Shown: positions 44,733 to 57,090 of the stretch, piece by piece | Layout: each line of letters starts with the position of its first letter | How positions within the stretch are numbered: the first letter of the stretch is position 1 | NCBI GenBank assembly: GCA_037179335.1 | Contig: JAKZHN010000017.1 | Span: forward strand, 310,001-374,000 | DNA length: 64,000 nt | Origin: Cyclaneusma minus | Lineage: Eukaryota; Ascomycota; Leotiomycetes; Marthamycetales; Marthamycetaceae | Reading direction: 5' to 3' | Notes under the pieces: model-generated | What the model was told of the DNA's origin: nothing | The model's database searches: none | The model's input: only the letters and a program-made list of their open reading frames with translations | Made by a program: the position numbers and the translations under genes

Positions 44733-46906
44733 AAAACAAAAACTTTTTTTTTAATTTTTGCATGTAAAAAATTTATTATTTTATAGCGAGCGATTTTTAA
44801 TAAAAAATCTATGCCCGCTAATTGCAATTTTTTTTAATAAAATTGCGGCGAAACGCTGCAAGCAAAAATTGAAAAAGGCGGTTTGCCTAGGGGCCAAAAA
44901 GGGCAATATTAAAAGCGCAATTAATAGAAATATATAATTTATAATTTGCAAGTAAATTAGCAATATATAATAAAATTTAATATTTTTAATATATAATAAA
45001 ATAATATTATTAATTTACAATAAAAACATTATATATTATTAATATATAATAAAATTTAATTTATTAATATGAAATAAAAATAAAAATTTATAAAAATAAT
45101 AAAAAGCAATATAGCCGCGGCCGTAATTTAAACTTTTATATAAGCTTTGCTATAATATAATATTAGCTATTAATAAATTCTATTAAAAAAACGATTTTAA
45201 TATATATTTTAATAAAATATTGTAGCAAAAATAAAATTTTAATTTAAAATTCAATTTAAAAATAAAAAATAATAAATCAAATATTGAATATTCGTATTTT
45301 TATAATTTATTTATTATTGCTATATTAAAATTTCAATTATTTTATTAATTATAGGCTAAAATTCAATTATTGCTTTTATATTTAAATTAAAAATTATATA
45401 AAAATAAAAAATAAAAGGCATTTGGAATTTTAAAAATATTAATATTATATAAGAATTAAATATATAGCTAATTTAAAATTAAATTTATTTTTATTTATAA
45501 TATATAATTTTTATATAATTTTAAATTTTTATATAATTTTAAATAAAGCAATTAATATTATATTATCTTTTTAAAAAAACAATTTTAAAAATTAAAATTA
45601 TAAATTAGTATTTTAATTTTAATTTTAATTTTAAAATTAATAGAGTTTTTTTAAATAGCGTAATTATTTGCCGCGGCTATTTTAATTATTATAAATAATT
45701 AATAGCATTTAGAAAATGCATAATTATTTTCCAATTATAAATTTTATATAAAATTTATTAATTATATCTTAATAATTATAATATTGCAATATAAAAATTT
45801 TATATAGCAAAACAAATCCAAAAAAAATCCAATAATTAACTTATAATAAAACAAAAATTAAATTATATTCTATTGCAGTTTTTTTACTATATATATAAAA
45901 TTACGATTAAAATTAAAAATTTAATAATAAAATATTATATCCAAAAAACCAAAAATATTAATATTATTTCAAATATTAAAGCAATTAATCAAGCTTTATA
46001 AATAATTAAAATGAAAAAATAAAATATGCTATTAAACGTTTATAATTTTATTTATTTTAAAATATTTTAATTTAATTCAAATATTGTATTTAAAAAATGC
46101 ATTAAATATAATATAAAGAAATAATTAAAAATAAATTAAAAATATTAGCGTATATAAATTAAATAATAGTAAACATATAGCAAAGCGGGAAATATTAATT
46201 TAATGTTTTTAATTTAATAATTTAATTTTTGCTATAAATTCTAAATTTTTATATATTTTTAAAATATTGGCAAATAAGCAATTGGCAATTTTATTTGTTT
46301 ATTTTAATTAATTAAATTAATTACAGCTATATTAATTATTTAATTATTAAAAATATTATATAAATAAAAAGATTAATATAAAGCTAAATATAAATTTTAA
46401 TTTTCTATAATATAAATGCTAATTATAATATAATAAAATTAATATTACATTTTATATATAATATTAATTAAAAATAAAAATAATAGCCAATAAATACGCT
46501 TTTAATTTTTTTTAAAAAATATATAATTTATAATTATTTATAAATTATTAAATTTAACTATAATTTATTTAATCTTTTTCATTTTCAATTTATATAAACA
46601 ATTAAATATATTGAATTTAAAAATAACAAAGGTATTTATATATATTTTTTTAAATAAAAATTAGTAATTAAAATAGGCAATTAAATTTAATAAAATTTTA
46701 AATGCTTTAAATTATATAAATAAATTTAATTATTAAAAAAGTCAAATTAAAAATTAAAAATAATAAATAATAAAACCAAATATTTAATAAAAAAAACTAA
46801 TAAAGGCATAATAGTAAAAAATTTAATAAAAAAACGAAAAATAGACAAAAGAAATAAATTAGCGGGCAAAAGAACGAAAATTATAAAAATTAGTATTAGA
46901 AAAATA
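44390..46906. other. AT-rich gene-free sequence
   Basis: Stops in all frames and A+T far above that of the gene island. Contains an AT dinucleotide run at 44707-44732. No transposon family could be assigned by eye. Confidence 0.6.
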
Positions 46907-47437
46907 TTGAAGCAAATAAATAAAAACGCTAATATAGAATATAATATCAATATAAATAATAATTTAAAAAAAATTAAAATAGAATATAAAAATGGAAATG
47001 GAAAGAAATATAAAATAGAATATAAAATAGAATATGGAAAAAAATGGGAAAATGGGAATAGAAATGGGATAGTTATTGATTTGGAAAACAAATTGGGGTA
47101 TAAATATAGAAATATTAGCGAGAAGAAATATGGAATGGGGTATGGAATGGGGTATAAAAAGGGGCAGGGAAATGGGAATAGGAATGGGATAATTGTTGAA
47201 ATAGGGAATAAATTGGGGTATAAATATGGAAATGTTGGCGGGAGGAAATATGGAATGGGGTATGGAATGGGGTATAAAAAGGGGCAGGGAGATGGGATGG
47301 TTATTGAAATAGGGAATAAATTGGAATACGAATATAGAAATATTGGCCGGAGGAAATATGGAATGGGGTATGGAAATGGGCAGAAAAGTGGAAATAAATT
47401 AAAAAATAAAATATTAATAAAAAATAAAATAATATAG
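46907..47437 (+). repeat. Purine-rich 120-bp tandem repeat with an open frame
   Basis: From about 47000 the plus strand is rich in G and A and almost free of C. A 120-bp unit (TATGGAATGGGGTATGGAAT and following) is repeated at 47129 and 47249, with a shortened third copy near 47357. Because 120 is divisible by three, a 176-codon frame of repeats such as YGMGYGMGYKKGQGNG stays open through all copies. I read it as a strand-skewed minisatellite; a repeat-protein gene cannot be excluded, but there is no signal peptide or known motif. Confidence 0.6.
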
Positions 47438-48659
47438 AGATTTAAATAGGAAATAATATATTGTAATTTTTAAAGCTGGATAATAAATAAATAAAAATAG
47501 TAATATAAAGCAAATTTTAAGCAATGAAATTTTTATGCTAAATAATACAAATAAATTAAAATTTGGGCAATTAAATTTAAAAAAGCATATAAATGCATTT
47601 ATAAAATTACTGGGAAAAATAAAATTGGCTTTTAAAATTAAAACATTTAATTATAAATTAAGAAAAATAATTATAGCCCAATTTTTTTACAAAACAAATT
47701 AAAAAAACTATTATAAATTTTCAAATTATCATTTGTTAATTTTTTTTTAATTTATAAAAATTACAGAAAAATTTAAAAAGCATTCTATAAAATTATATAG
47801 AAAATTTGTAGTATTATTAATAATGCAATAATATTTTTTATATATAATACAATTAAAAAAAAGCTAAAAAATATAAATCTATATATTTAAATATAAATCT
47901 ATATATTTAAATATATATTTATATATTTAAATTTAAATTTAAAAAATTGGCTGCTTCAAAAATATTTTAATTTCTTTTATTATAAATATTAAAACGAAAA
48001 TAGCCAATAAAAAGGCTCTTTGCAAATAGCTATTAAATTTATATAAAAAATAGCAAAATATATTAAAATATAGCTATTATTAAAAAGCTATGACTATAAA
48101 TTACTCAAAAATAAATAAATAGTAAATAAATATTTAAAATATATAAAAATAATTAAAAACTTAAAAAAAAGCAATTAAAATAAATAATAAAATAAAATAA
48201 ATAATTGCTATATATAATATAAAAAATCGTATTCTGCAAATTATAATATTAATATATTATTTAAAGTATTTTTTATATAATAGCATTAAAGGCAAATTTT
48301 ATTAAATATATAATAAGCAATAAAATTTTGCAATAGTAGTAATTTAATAAAATGCAAAAGTAAATAAAAGATATTTGGCCTGGCGTTTAATTTTGATTTT
48401 CTTTTAATATTAATAAAGGCTTTTAAAAGAAAAATATCCGCGCTATCTAGAGCTATAATTTTTAAAAAGCATAAAATTTAAAAAAATGATTTTTTTATGT
48501 ATAATTTATATATAATAGCAATTATGCTTAATTGCATTTTTAAAATAAAGTGCTTTGCAAATAGATTTTGTATATTATAATATAAAAATTTTATAAAATA
48601 TAAAAAAAAATTTAAAAAAAAACCGGCCAAAAAAACAAAAAAACGCAAAAAGCTAAAAA

Positions 48660-48895
48660 ATGGCAATTTTTTTTTAAAAAACCGGGGAAAAAGGCAGGGA
48701 CACGCAAAAGGCTGAGGGATAGCAAATTTTTAAAAAGGGCGGGGAAAAGGGCAGAAAGACGCAAAAGGCTGGGGGATGGCAGATTTTTAAAAAGGGCGGG
48801 GAAAAGGGCGGGGAGAAGGGCAGGGAGATAAACAAGGCTGGGGAATAGCAGAATTTTAAAAAGGGCAATGAGACGCAAAAGGCCAAAGGTATAGC
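48660..48895. repeat. Second purine-rich tandem repeat, units of about 59-71 bp
   Basis: Three to four units of GCAAAAGGCTGGGGGATGGC followed by TTTTTAAAAAGGGCGGGGAA, starting near 48703, 48762, 48833 and 48876. As in the repeat at 47000-47400, G greatly exceeds C on the plus strand. The minus-strand open frames across it (Leu-Pro-Ala-Leu-Phe repeats) are a consequence of the repeat. Confidence 0.75.
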
Positions 48896-48899
48896 GCGT

Positions 48900-50608
48900 T
48901 GAATTATAAAATTTAATATTTGGAAAAAGCAAATTTGGCCAAAAATAAAAGTGGATTATAAAGCTGGAGAGGAATTGAAAATAGGGCGCGCTAAATTTAA
49001 AAAATTAAAGGATTTGGTTTTAAATTTATAAATACAGTTAAATAATAAATGATTTTGTTATTAAATAAGGAGAAAAAAATATGCATTTAATTTTTATAAT
49101 TAGGAAAAGTATTTTAATGGAATTTAATGGAAAAATAATAAAAGATTGGAAAATAATAAAAGGGAAAGTAATTTAAATAAAAATAGGATTGAAAATAATA
49201 ATATTGAAATTAAATAAGCTTGAGCAAATAAATAAAGATTGCAGATTTAAAAAGTAATTAAAAATAGAGTTAATTATAATATTTAAAGCTATTATAGCGC
49301 TATTTAATTAATTACGAATTAGATCTTGATAAATTATAAGAAATTGGGATTAGAAAGTATTATAATAAATATTTGAATTTTAAAACGGGTAAATTAATAA
49401 TTTGCAGTTTTAATTTTTAAAATATATAAAAAGGATTTTGAAAATCCAATAAGAATTTAATATTTTTATATTAGTGCTGGGCATTAGTAATTTTTTAAAA
49501 GTAAAGCCAAAAGAATCCAGTTATTTTTATTGCTTATTTAAACTTGTTTTAGAATGCAAAGAAATTATATTGGATTGCCAATAAAAGGAAATTTATATAT
49601 TACGGACCTGCGATATATTAGGCACGGCAGGGATCGATTATAATAAAGTCAATGATATTTATTCTACGTGCCAAGCGCCAGGATATATTTGGCGCCAAGC
49701 GCTAATCGCTAAGCTAAGCTAGAAAAGGGCTACCGTGTGACCAATACCCCCCTCGCGGTAGTTTGTTACAGCGTAAAAATCCATAAAATAATATAAATCC
49801 ATGGCTTTATAAAGACTATTTTTTAAATTTTGCTTCGTGATATTTATATCCCTTATTCCCTTTTTTATAGAGAATTTTAAAACCTGGAGATTTATTTATT
49901 TATTTTTATGCCTATTATTTTAAGGGATTTATTATATTTTATTTATAATAATGGCTTTATAAGAAAATTGGCCAGATTATTTTAAAAGGGATATATTGGA
50001 AATTAATATAGTGTTTTAGGCTTTGGAAAAATTAAAAATCCCTAATATTAATATATCTTATATATTGCTAAATGCCGAAACGTTAAATAATTAAAGCTGT
50101 AAATATATTATTTATTAGCAATATTATAAAAATAAAATCCGATTTATTATAATCGATTTTTATTAAAAAAATATTATTATTGCGATCTCTTTTACGAGTG
50201 GTAGCTTAGCGGTGCTTTAGGCACCGGCCTTAGCGGGTGAGAATGCTTTTAGTTTTATTTATTGGCCAATTATTTTAGTTTTATATTTAATTAATAATTA
50301 TACCATTTATGATTTATTGCATATATATTATAATTTTCTAGTAATTCCAATATTGATTAGTATTTTTCGCTAGAAAATATAAATTGGCTAGGGTAAATTA
50401 AAAAAAATAAACGGCCAAGTTATTGTTTTTAAAATATTAAATGATTTAATATTTTATACTATCTTTTTTCAAAAAAAATTAAAGATTTTATTATTGTTTT
50501 TAAAGCATTAAACGGTATGCTTTGTTTAAAAAATTAAAAGGCAGGAAAGTTTACTGCGGGCGATAAGTACCAAATTATTTTACCTTTTTTTTTGTTTTTA
50601 TTGTTTTG

Positions 50609-50641
<33 letters not shown>

Positions 50642-50780
50642 ATTTTTTATTTTTTATAAAATACTAGTAATAGTGCTTTAAATATTTAAATATTTAAATA
50701 TTTACTATTTAAAATGCGAATATAAAAAGCTTTATTAAATTAAGTACTATAGCATTTAAGAAATCGAATTATTAATTAAA
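48900..50780. other. AT-rich sequence with a GC-rich patch at 49615-49790
   Basis: No gene. The patch contains GTGCCAAGCGCCAGG, GGCGCCAAGCGCTAATCGC and CTACCG...CGGTAG words and is far more GC-rich than its surroundings. A second short patch at 50190-50245 reads GTGGTAGCTTAGCGGTGC, which resembles a tRNA A box, but no full cloverleaf could be drawn. Confidence 0.45.
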
Positions 50781-50787
50781 AATAAAT

Positions 50788-50904
50788 TTTCGTTAATAAC
50801 GAAATATTAAAATCTCGTTTGCAACGAGACTTTTATTAAAATAAAAATTATTTATTTAATATTTCGTTTGCAACGAAATGTTAAATTCTCGTTTAAAACG
50901 AGAT
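50788..50904. repeat. Cluster of four short palindromes with CGTTnnnAACG cores
   Basis: Within 117 bp occur TTTCGTTAATAACGAAA (50788), TCTCGTTTGCAACGAGA (50813), ATTTCGTTTGCAACGAAAT (50861) and TCTCGTTTAAAACGAGA (50887). All four are nearly perfect hairpins whose stems alternate between TTTCG and TCTCG types. See findings. Confidence 0.75.
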
Positions 50905-52600
50905 TTTAAATATATAATAATTATTATTATTTAATATTAATTAAAAAAATAATAAATGCATTAATAATTAAAAACGCAAAACGCGTAAAACTAATATAGA
51001 ATTAAACTTAATGCCTTTAATCCCAATATCAAAAAAAGCCTATATTAACATAGCTTTTTATTTAATTAATAGGTATTTATATAAAATAATTAAAACCCAA
51101 AAATAAAATGGTTTATTAATTATTAAATTAATTAAGGTAATATTGGAAAAGCCTATTTTTGATATCTTTTTAAAGTTTTATATAAAAAGGGATATAATAT
51201 ATATAATAAAGCTTTAAAATACAGATAAATTAATACTTAATCTATTAAATAATTTATTTAATATTATAAATATATATTTCTTAAGGTTTTTAAGCTTTTA
51301 TATATTATTTAACCAATTGCGAGCATGAGCCTCAAGCACCTGGGTAGCCCGTGCCCTCCGGTGTTTGGCAGCTAGCGTTTAATACCAAGATATAAAAATA
51401 GTTTTAAAAAGCGCCGGCAACGAGCCAGCCTTTTTTTCCTAAATAATAATAATAAGTATATTAACGATTTACCAGTTTGTATATGCATTATTTTATTTCT
51501 ATTATATTTTAATAAATCAATATTAATTAGTGTTTTTTTATTAAAGGTATAAATTAGCAAGGTTATTAAAAAACAATTGCCAATCGGATTGCATAGCTAT
51601 GCTAATTGGTTTTTTTAAAGCGCGTAAAAGCCTTAAAATCCTTTAAGCTTTAAATACCAATATTAAAAATGCTATATTAGCTTTGTTTTTTTAATTAAAG
51701 CGTATTTTACCACGGCTATTTAATTGATTTTAAATGCATTATTTTTGGAGTTTAAATCTAATTTTTATTTTGCATTATTTAGCCTAGCAATATTATAATA
51801 AATTGCGTTTTTAATTTGCAGCTTTAATTTGCAGCTTTAATTTAGCTTAAGCCAAAGATATCCAAATCTAAACTTTCCAAATTTGCGCAATTTAAATTTG
51901 CAATTTTAAGTTCGCAATATTAAAAAGCTCCCGCCCAGCTTTAGATTTAAATATAATGCTTTTGCTTAGTATTTAAAAAAATCTTATAGCCAATTAATAT
52001 AGCTTGGCAATTGTGTAATTGCTAATATACCTTTATGGTTTTTTTTTATAAAAAAACGAATTATTTTATAGCGTCCTATTAAATTAATTTATATAATTAA
52101 TTATTTTAAATTTAATAATTATAGCTTTTAAAAATAAAACAGCAAATAATAGATCTTATTTTTATCCAGTTATATATTTTGAAAATGGATTTTTGATATA
52201 TAAAAGGCTATAATTTTTCGAATTTTAATATTAAAAATAAATTAATTTATATTAAGCCTATATTAAATGCTATAATATTGGATTGGTATAGCAAAAAAAA
52301 AAGCAAAAAAAAATTAAAATAACGTTATTTTCCTCTATAATTTACCGGCGCTACTTTCACCACCCCTGCAGCTATAAGCCTGAAATCTAATATTTGAGTA
52401 AAAACGTATTTAAAACAAGCGTACCCGTTTGAATTTTCAAAATCGGGCTATTATTGCAATTGTTATTAACTTTCAAAATCGAGGAATTTGAAAAAAAAAT
52501 TCACGGTGACGTCATTTTTGGCGCTTGGCCCACCGGCCCTCGCTAAGCGGTCCGAAATGCGGGGGTCCGAATCCGGGTGAAGCCTTTTTGATTTTTGCAA
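50905..52600. other. AT-rich sequence with GC-rich patches
   Basis: No gene. Patches at 51320-51410 and 52500-52585 stand out. The latter ends GGGGGTCCGAATCCGGGTGAAGCC followed by T5; GGTCCGAATCC is close to a pol III B box, but no matching acceptor stem was found. Confidence 0.45.
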
Positions 52601-52674
52601 AATTAATTTTAATAATTAATTAATTTTTATAGTTTAATAATAATAATTTAACAATAATTTAATAGTAGTTTAAT

Positions 52675-52855
52675 AATAATTGAATAATAATTTAATAATT
52701 TAATAATTTAATAATTTAATAATTTAATAATTTAATAATTTAATAATTTAATAATTTAATAATTTAATAATTTAATAATTTAATAATTTAATAGTTAATA
52801 ATTTAATAATTTAATAATTTAATAATTTAATAATTTAATAATTTAATAGTTAATA
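52675..52855. repeat. 8-bp tandem repeat, AATTTAAT
   Basis: About 20 near-perfect copies in a row, broken only by occasional TAGTT variants. Confidence 0.9.
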
Positions 52856-52859
52856 AAAA

Positions 52860-54409
52860 TAAAAGTATTAATTAATAGCAAGCGAAGGAAAAAGCGTAGC
52901 TATTAATTATTATTTTAAGAATTAATAATAATTGCAATTTTTACCCAATTAAGCTAATTTTTAAAAAATAAAACAAAGCATAATTTAGCGTGGAAGGACT
53001 CCGCCGAGAACGGCACCCATTTCGCTTGCAAAATAGTGCCGATCTCGTAAATATTATATTAAAATCATTTCAAAAATTGGTTATTTAAAATATTTAAAAA
53101 AATAGGCAGCAATATAAAAAGGATTTTAAAGGCATTTTTCAAAAGGTATAGGATTTATATTAAGCAATAAGAAAATAATAAATTGGTTATTTTTTATTTA
53201 ATTTGGCTATTAAACCAAATAATTTATAAAAATAGCCAGCGAAAAAATTTAATAAAAAACGGATTATATATAAAAAGGATTTAGTATTAAAAGAAATTGC
53301 CAAAGATATATATAAAAAGCCTGGTGCCTTATTTTCAAAGAAAAAAGGTTTAAATTTAAAATTTAAAAATCGGAATAAATATTTTAAAAATAGCCAATTT
53401 TTTAGGCCAAAGTATTTAGCAATAAAATCACAAATAAATTTAAAGCTAAAATTAAGGCTAAAAAATAAAGGAATTAATGAAAAATAATTAAGCATTTTAG
53501 GAACGATTTTAAATTTAATATAAATAATTTTTAATTTTAGCTAAATTAATTTTAGAAAGTGCTTTATATAAAAAAATTATATTAGGATTTTCCAAAGTCC
53601 TTGCTGGATTTGTAATTCCTAATTATAAAGCTTTTGGTTGTGGAATTTTAAAATATATAAATTTTAAAATATCCGGCTACCTTTAATTAAAAATAAGATA
53701 CTATTTTTAAAATAATTTTTAAAAACCTTATATATTTTTAGCTGGTTTTTTTTAGTTTATAATTTTATAGAAAAGGAAGCCCAATATATTTAGATATCAA
53801 AAAAATGCATAATTATAAAGCCAGAAAAAAATTATAAGTTTTGGTAAAATATACCAAAAACGAAATTGCTATAGCGGTAAGCTATTTAATATTTTGGATA
53901 TTAAGCTTTAAAGGTTTTATAATATATAAAATAAAGCTGGTATTTTTTTAATAAATTATACTATAATTTATTTTTTTATATTAATTAGCAAAGCCCGAAA
54001 ATATTATAATAGGTTTTTAACCCGCTAAGGCTTTTTTTAATTAAATAATTTAATTTATTAAAAAGAATTAAAGCCAATAAAAAAATGGAATTTTTAAACA
54101 AATGTTAGCTTTTATAAGGCCATTATTAAAAATTCTGGTAAATTTGAAATAAAATGCTTAAATTTAATATTAAATAAGATTTAAAAAGTCCAGCTAAATC
54201 TTGGTTTGGAATACCAATTTAATAAGGCTATTAAAAATTAATTTTATAAAACAAATTAAAAACTCTTAAATTATAAATGAATGCTTTTAAATTTATATCC
54301 AAATTATAAAAGAATTGCAATCCAAATTTATTCCATTATTTTTAATTATATAAAAATAAATATTATTATTAAAAGCTAATTTAATATTTATGTATATTTC
54401 AAAGCCTGC

Positions 54410-54447
<38 letters not shown>

Positions 54448-55223
54448 GCAGCCTTATTATTTTAATTTTAATATTTCCAAAATAGAATTAATAAGGAATT
54501 AAATTTTTTAAATATAATTTTGGCTAAGCAATTTTATATTTATTATATTAATAGGAAATATATAGCAGGAAATATAATGGCAAATTTAAAAGAGATTTAA
54601 AAAAAAGCTTTATTATATTTATAGTAAATTAAATTATTTTTTTATTAAATATTTTAAATATAAATAAAAACCATATTGAGAAAAATAAAAAATAATAAAA
54701 AATAAAAGAAAAAAGCCTCTAAATAAAAGGCATTATTATATTTTTTAAAATAAAATTAAAAAAACTAAATTATAAAATAATTTCCTCAATTTTAATAATT
54801 AATAATTAGCAAAGGATGCTATATATTTAATTCAAATTATCCAGCTTTTTTAAAGCATTTAAATATCCAACTTTTGTGAAATTTTAACGTGGGTAAAAAT
54901 CCTTTTAGTTTTAAAGCATTGAAAAGGGAAGGGGATTTTACAATTATAGGAAATGGTATTATATATATAGTTTTGCTTATTTATATAATAAGTGGGTCTT
55001 ATAAATGGCCTGTAATTCCCGTATTATTAAAAGCTTATTTTATTTTATTTTTTAAGTTTTATAGCGATTTGTAAATATAACTAGTATTTTTTTAATGCTC
55101 TTTTAAAGCTGTATTGGATTTTTTTAAAAAAGTTTTTTATTTAAAACAGTTTTTTATATTTAATTTTGTTTTAATTTTTTTAAATTAAATCTTTAAAAAT
55201 AGCTTAATAAATCCATTTGCAAT

Positions 55224-55263
<40 letters not shown>

Positions 55264-57090
55264 TCCGCTGTTTGCTTTTCGTTTTTAATTTATATATAAA
55301 TTAATAGGCTATATTAATATATTTAGGTTTTTTATAAAATTAGAAAATTTTAATTAAAGCAATAGCGCTTTAATTATTATTTTTTATAATAATATAATGC
55401 GGATTTTTACCAGTTAATTTTCTATAGCCTAAATTTTTAAGCATTTATTTAAGTTATTAATTTTATTTAATATTGGCAATCGCAGCAATATATTTAGCTT
55501 TGCAAATTAATATAGCTATATTGTTTTGCTTTTTTAAGCAGTATTGCAATAAATTCGCTAATGCTTTAGCAATTTGGAAATGGTTTATAAAATTCGTTAT
55601 TAAATATTTTAAATTCGTTCTTGATAATATTTAATTTTTTTAATTTATATTTAATTCTGCGGTTTATAATTAATTTAAAATAGCGGAATAGCTATATTAA
55701 ATCGGCGTTGTAATATTTATATAAATTAAATATAAATTGCATTAATTTGCCGGCTGCAAAATAAATATTTAATTAAGTAAATATTATAGCGAATATAAGC
55801 TTGCCAAATTTTTGCTGTTAAAAATTTAATTTGATTTGTTTTTTATTATTTTCTAATAATGCTATTATATTAATATTATTTATTATAAATATTAGATATA
55901 ATTGTTTTTTTAATTAAAAAGCCAGAATCTTTCCAAAATTTATTAATATATTGGTTTTAATTAATTTAAATAAATTTAAAGCCTTTATTCCAAATGAGTT
56001 TTATATTAAGAATCTTTTTAATTCTTTTTAAATTTTTAATAGTAAATCGGTTTATTAATTTAAAATAAAATCAATTAAGCTTGGGAATTATTTTAGCGGC
56101 GGCAATAATATTATTAATATAAATTAAAATAGGTATACCGGTAATTTTGTAAATAAATAAATAGAAATTGCTAAAGCTTTCTTTAAATTTAAATTTAGCT
56201 ATTTTAAATTTAAATATTAAATTTTAAATTTAAATATTAAATTTTAAATTTAAATATTAAATTTTAATTTTAAATATTAAATTTTAAATTTAAATATTAA
56301 ATTTTAATTTTGGGCAGTTTACTTTAATTTATAAAGTTTTTTATTAAATTAAAAAATATTTCCCGGTTAAATTATAATATTTTTACACGAAGCTAAATAA
56401 AAAAGCTTGCGGAGAATGGATGTTATAAAAGCATTGCTAATATTAAAATAACGGTATTTAAAATTCTTTTATATTATAATAGCTAAAGGAATACAAAAAA
56501 TATTTATTTAAATTATAAAAAGCAAAGTATTAAAAAAATCCTTGCTTTAAATTTAATTAAAATTTCTGGCTATAAATTAAGCTTTGAATTAATTGATTTT
56601 GCTATTGAAATAAATTTTAATAGTAAATATTTATTTTATAAAAATTAAATTAAAGGCGCTATTTATAATAATTTTAATCCAAATATTATTAGCAATTTGT
56701 TTTTAATTTATATATAATAGTTTTTTGCTATTGACTTTTATATAAAAAAATTGAAAACGACTTTTTTATAGTTTTTTGAAATAAAAACGCTATAAACTTA
56801 TTTAATAATAGCTAAAATAATTTTAAATTTATGCAATTTTTTTATTGGCTATTATAGCTATTGTGAAGCTTTTAAAAAATGGTTTTATTTGCGGATTTTG
56901 GTTTTAATAGTGTTGCGTTTTAGGTATTTGCAATTATTAATTTTAAAAATTGGCTTTATGCCAAAAAACGAAATTATAGCAATATAGGCGCTATTTAATT
57001 TTATAGGGTTATTTACAATTTTAAAAAAATTAATTACATTAATATTTTTGCTGGCCAAAAAGTTAATTGGTATTATGTTCTTTATAAAAT
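52860..57090. other. AT-rich gene-free sequence
   Basis: No gene recognised. TA dinucleotide runs at 54416-54441 and 55229-55257, and an imperfect 20-bp repeat of TAAATATTAAATTTTAAATT at 56205-56310. A short GC-richer patch lies at 52985-53045. Part of this stretch may belong to the 3' end of copy B, whose second LTR was not found. Confidence 0.5.

Noticed and set aside
52500..52590. tRNA gene suggested by GGTCCGAATCC and a following T5
   Set aside because: No acceptor stem or anticodon arm could be paired; kept only as a possible relic.
53187..53495. 102-codon minus-strand frame, hydrophobic, in the AT block
   Set aside because: Phe/Leu/Lys/Asn content follows from base composition; no motif and no neighbouring exon.
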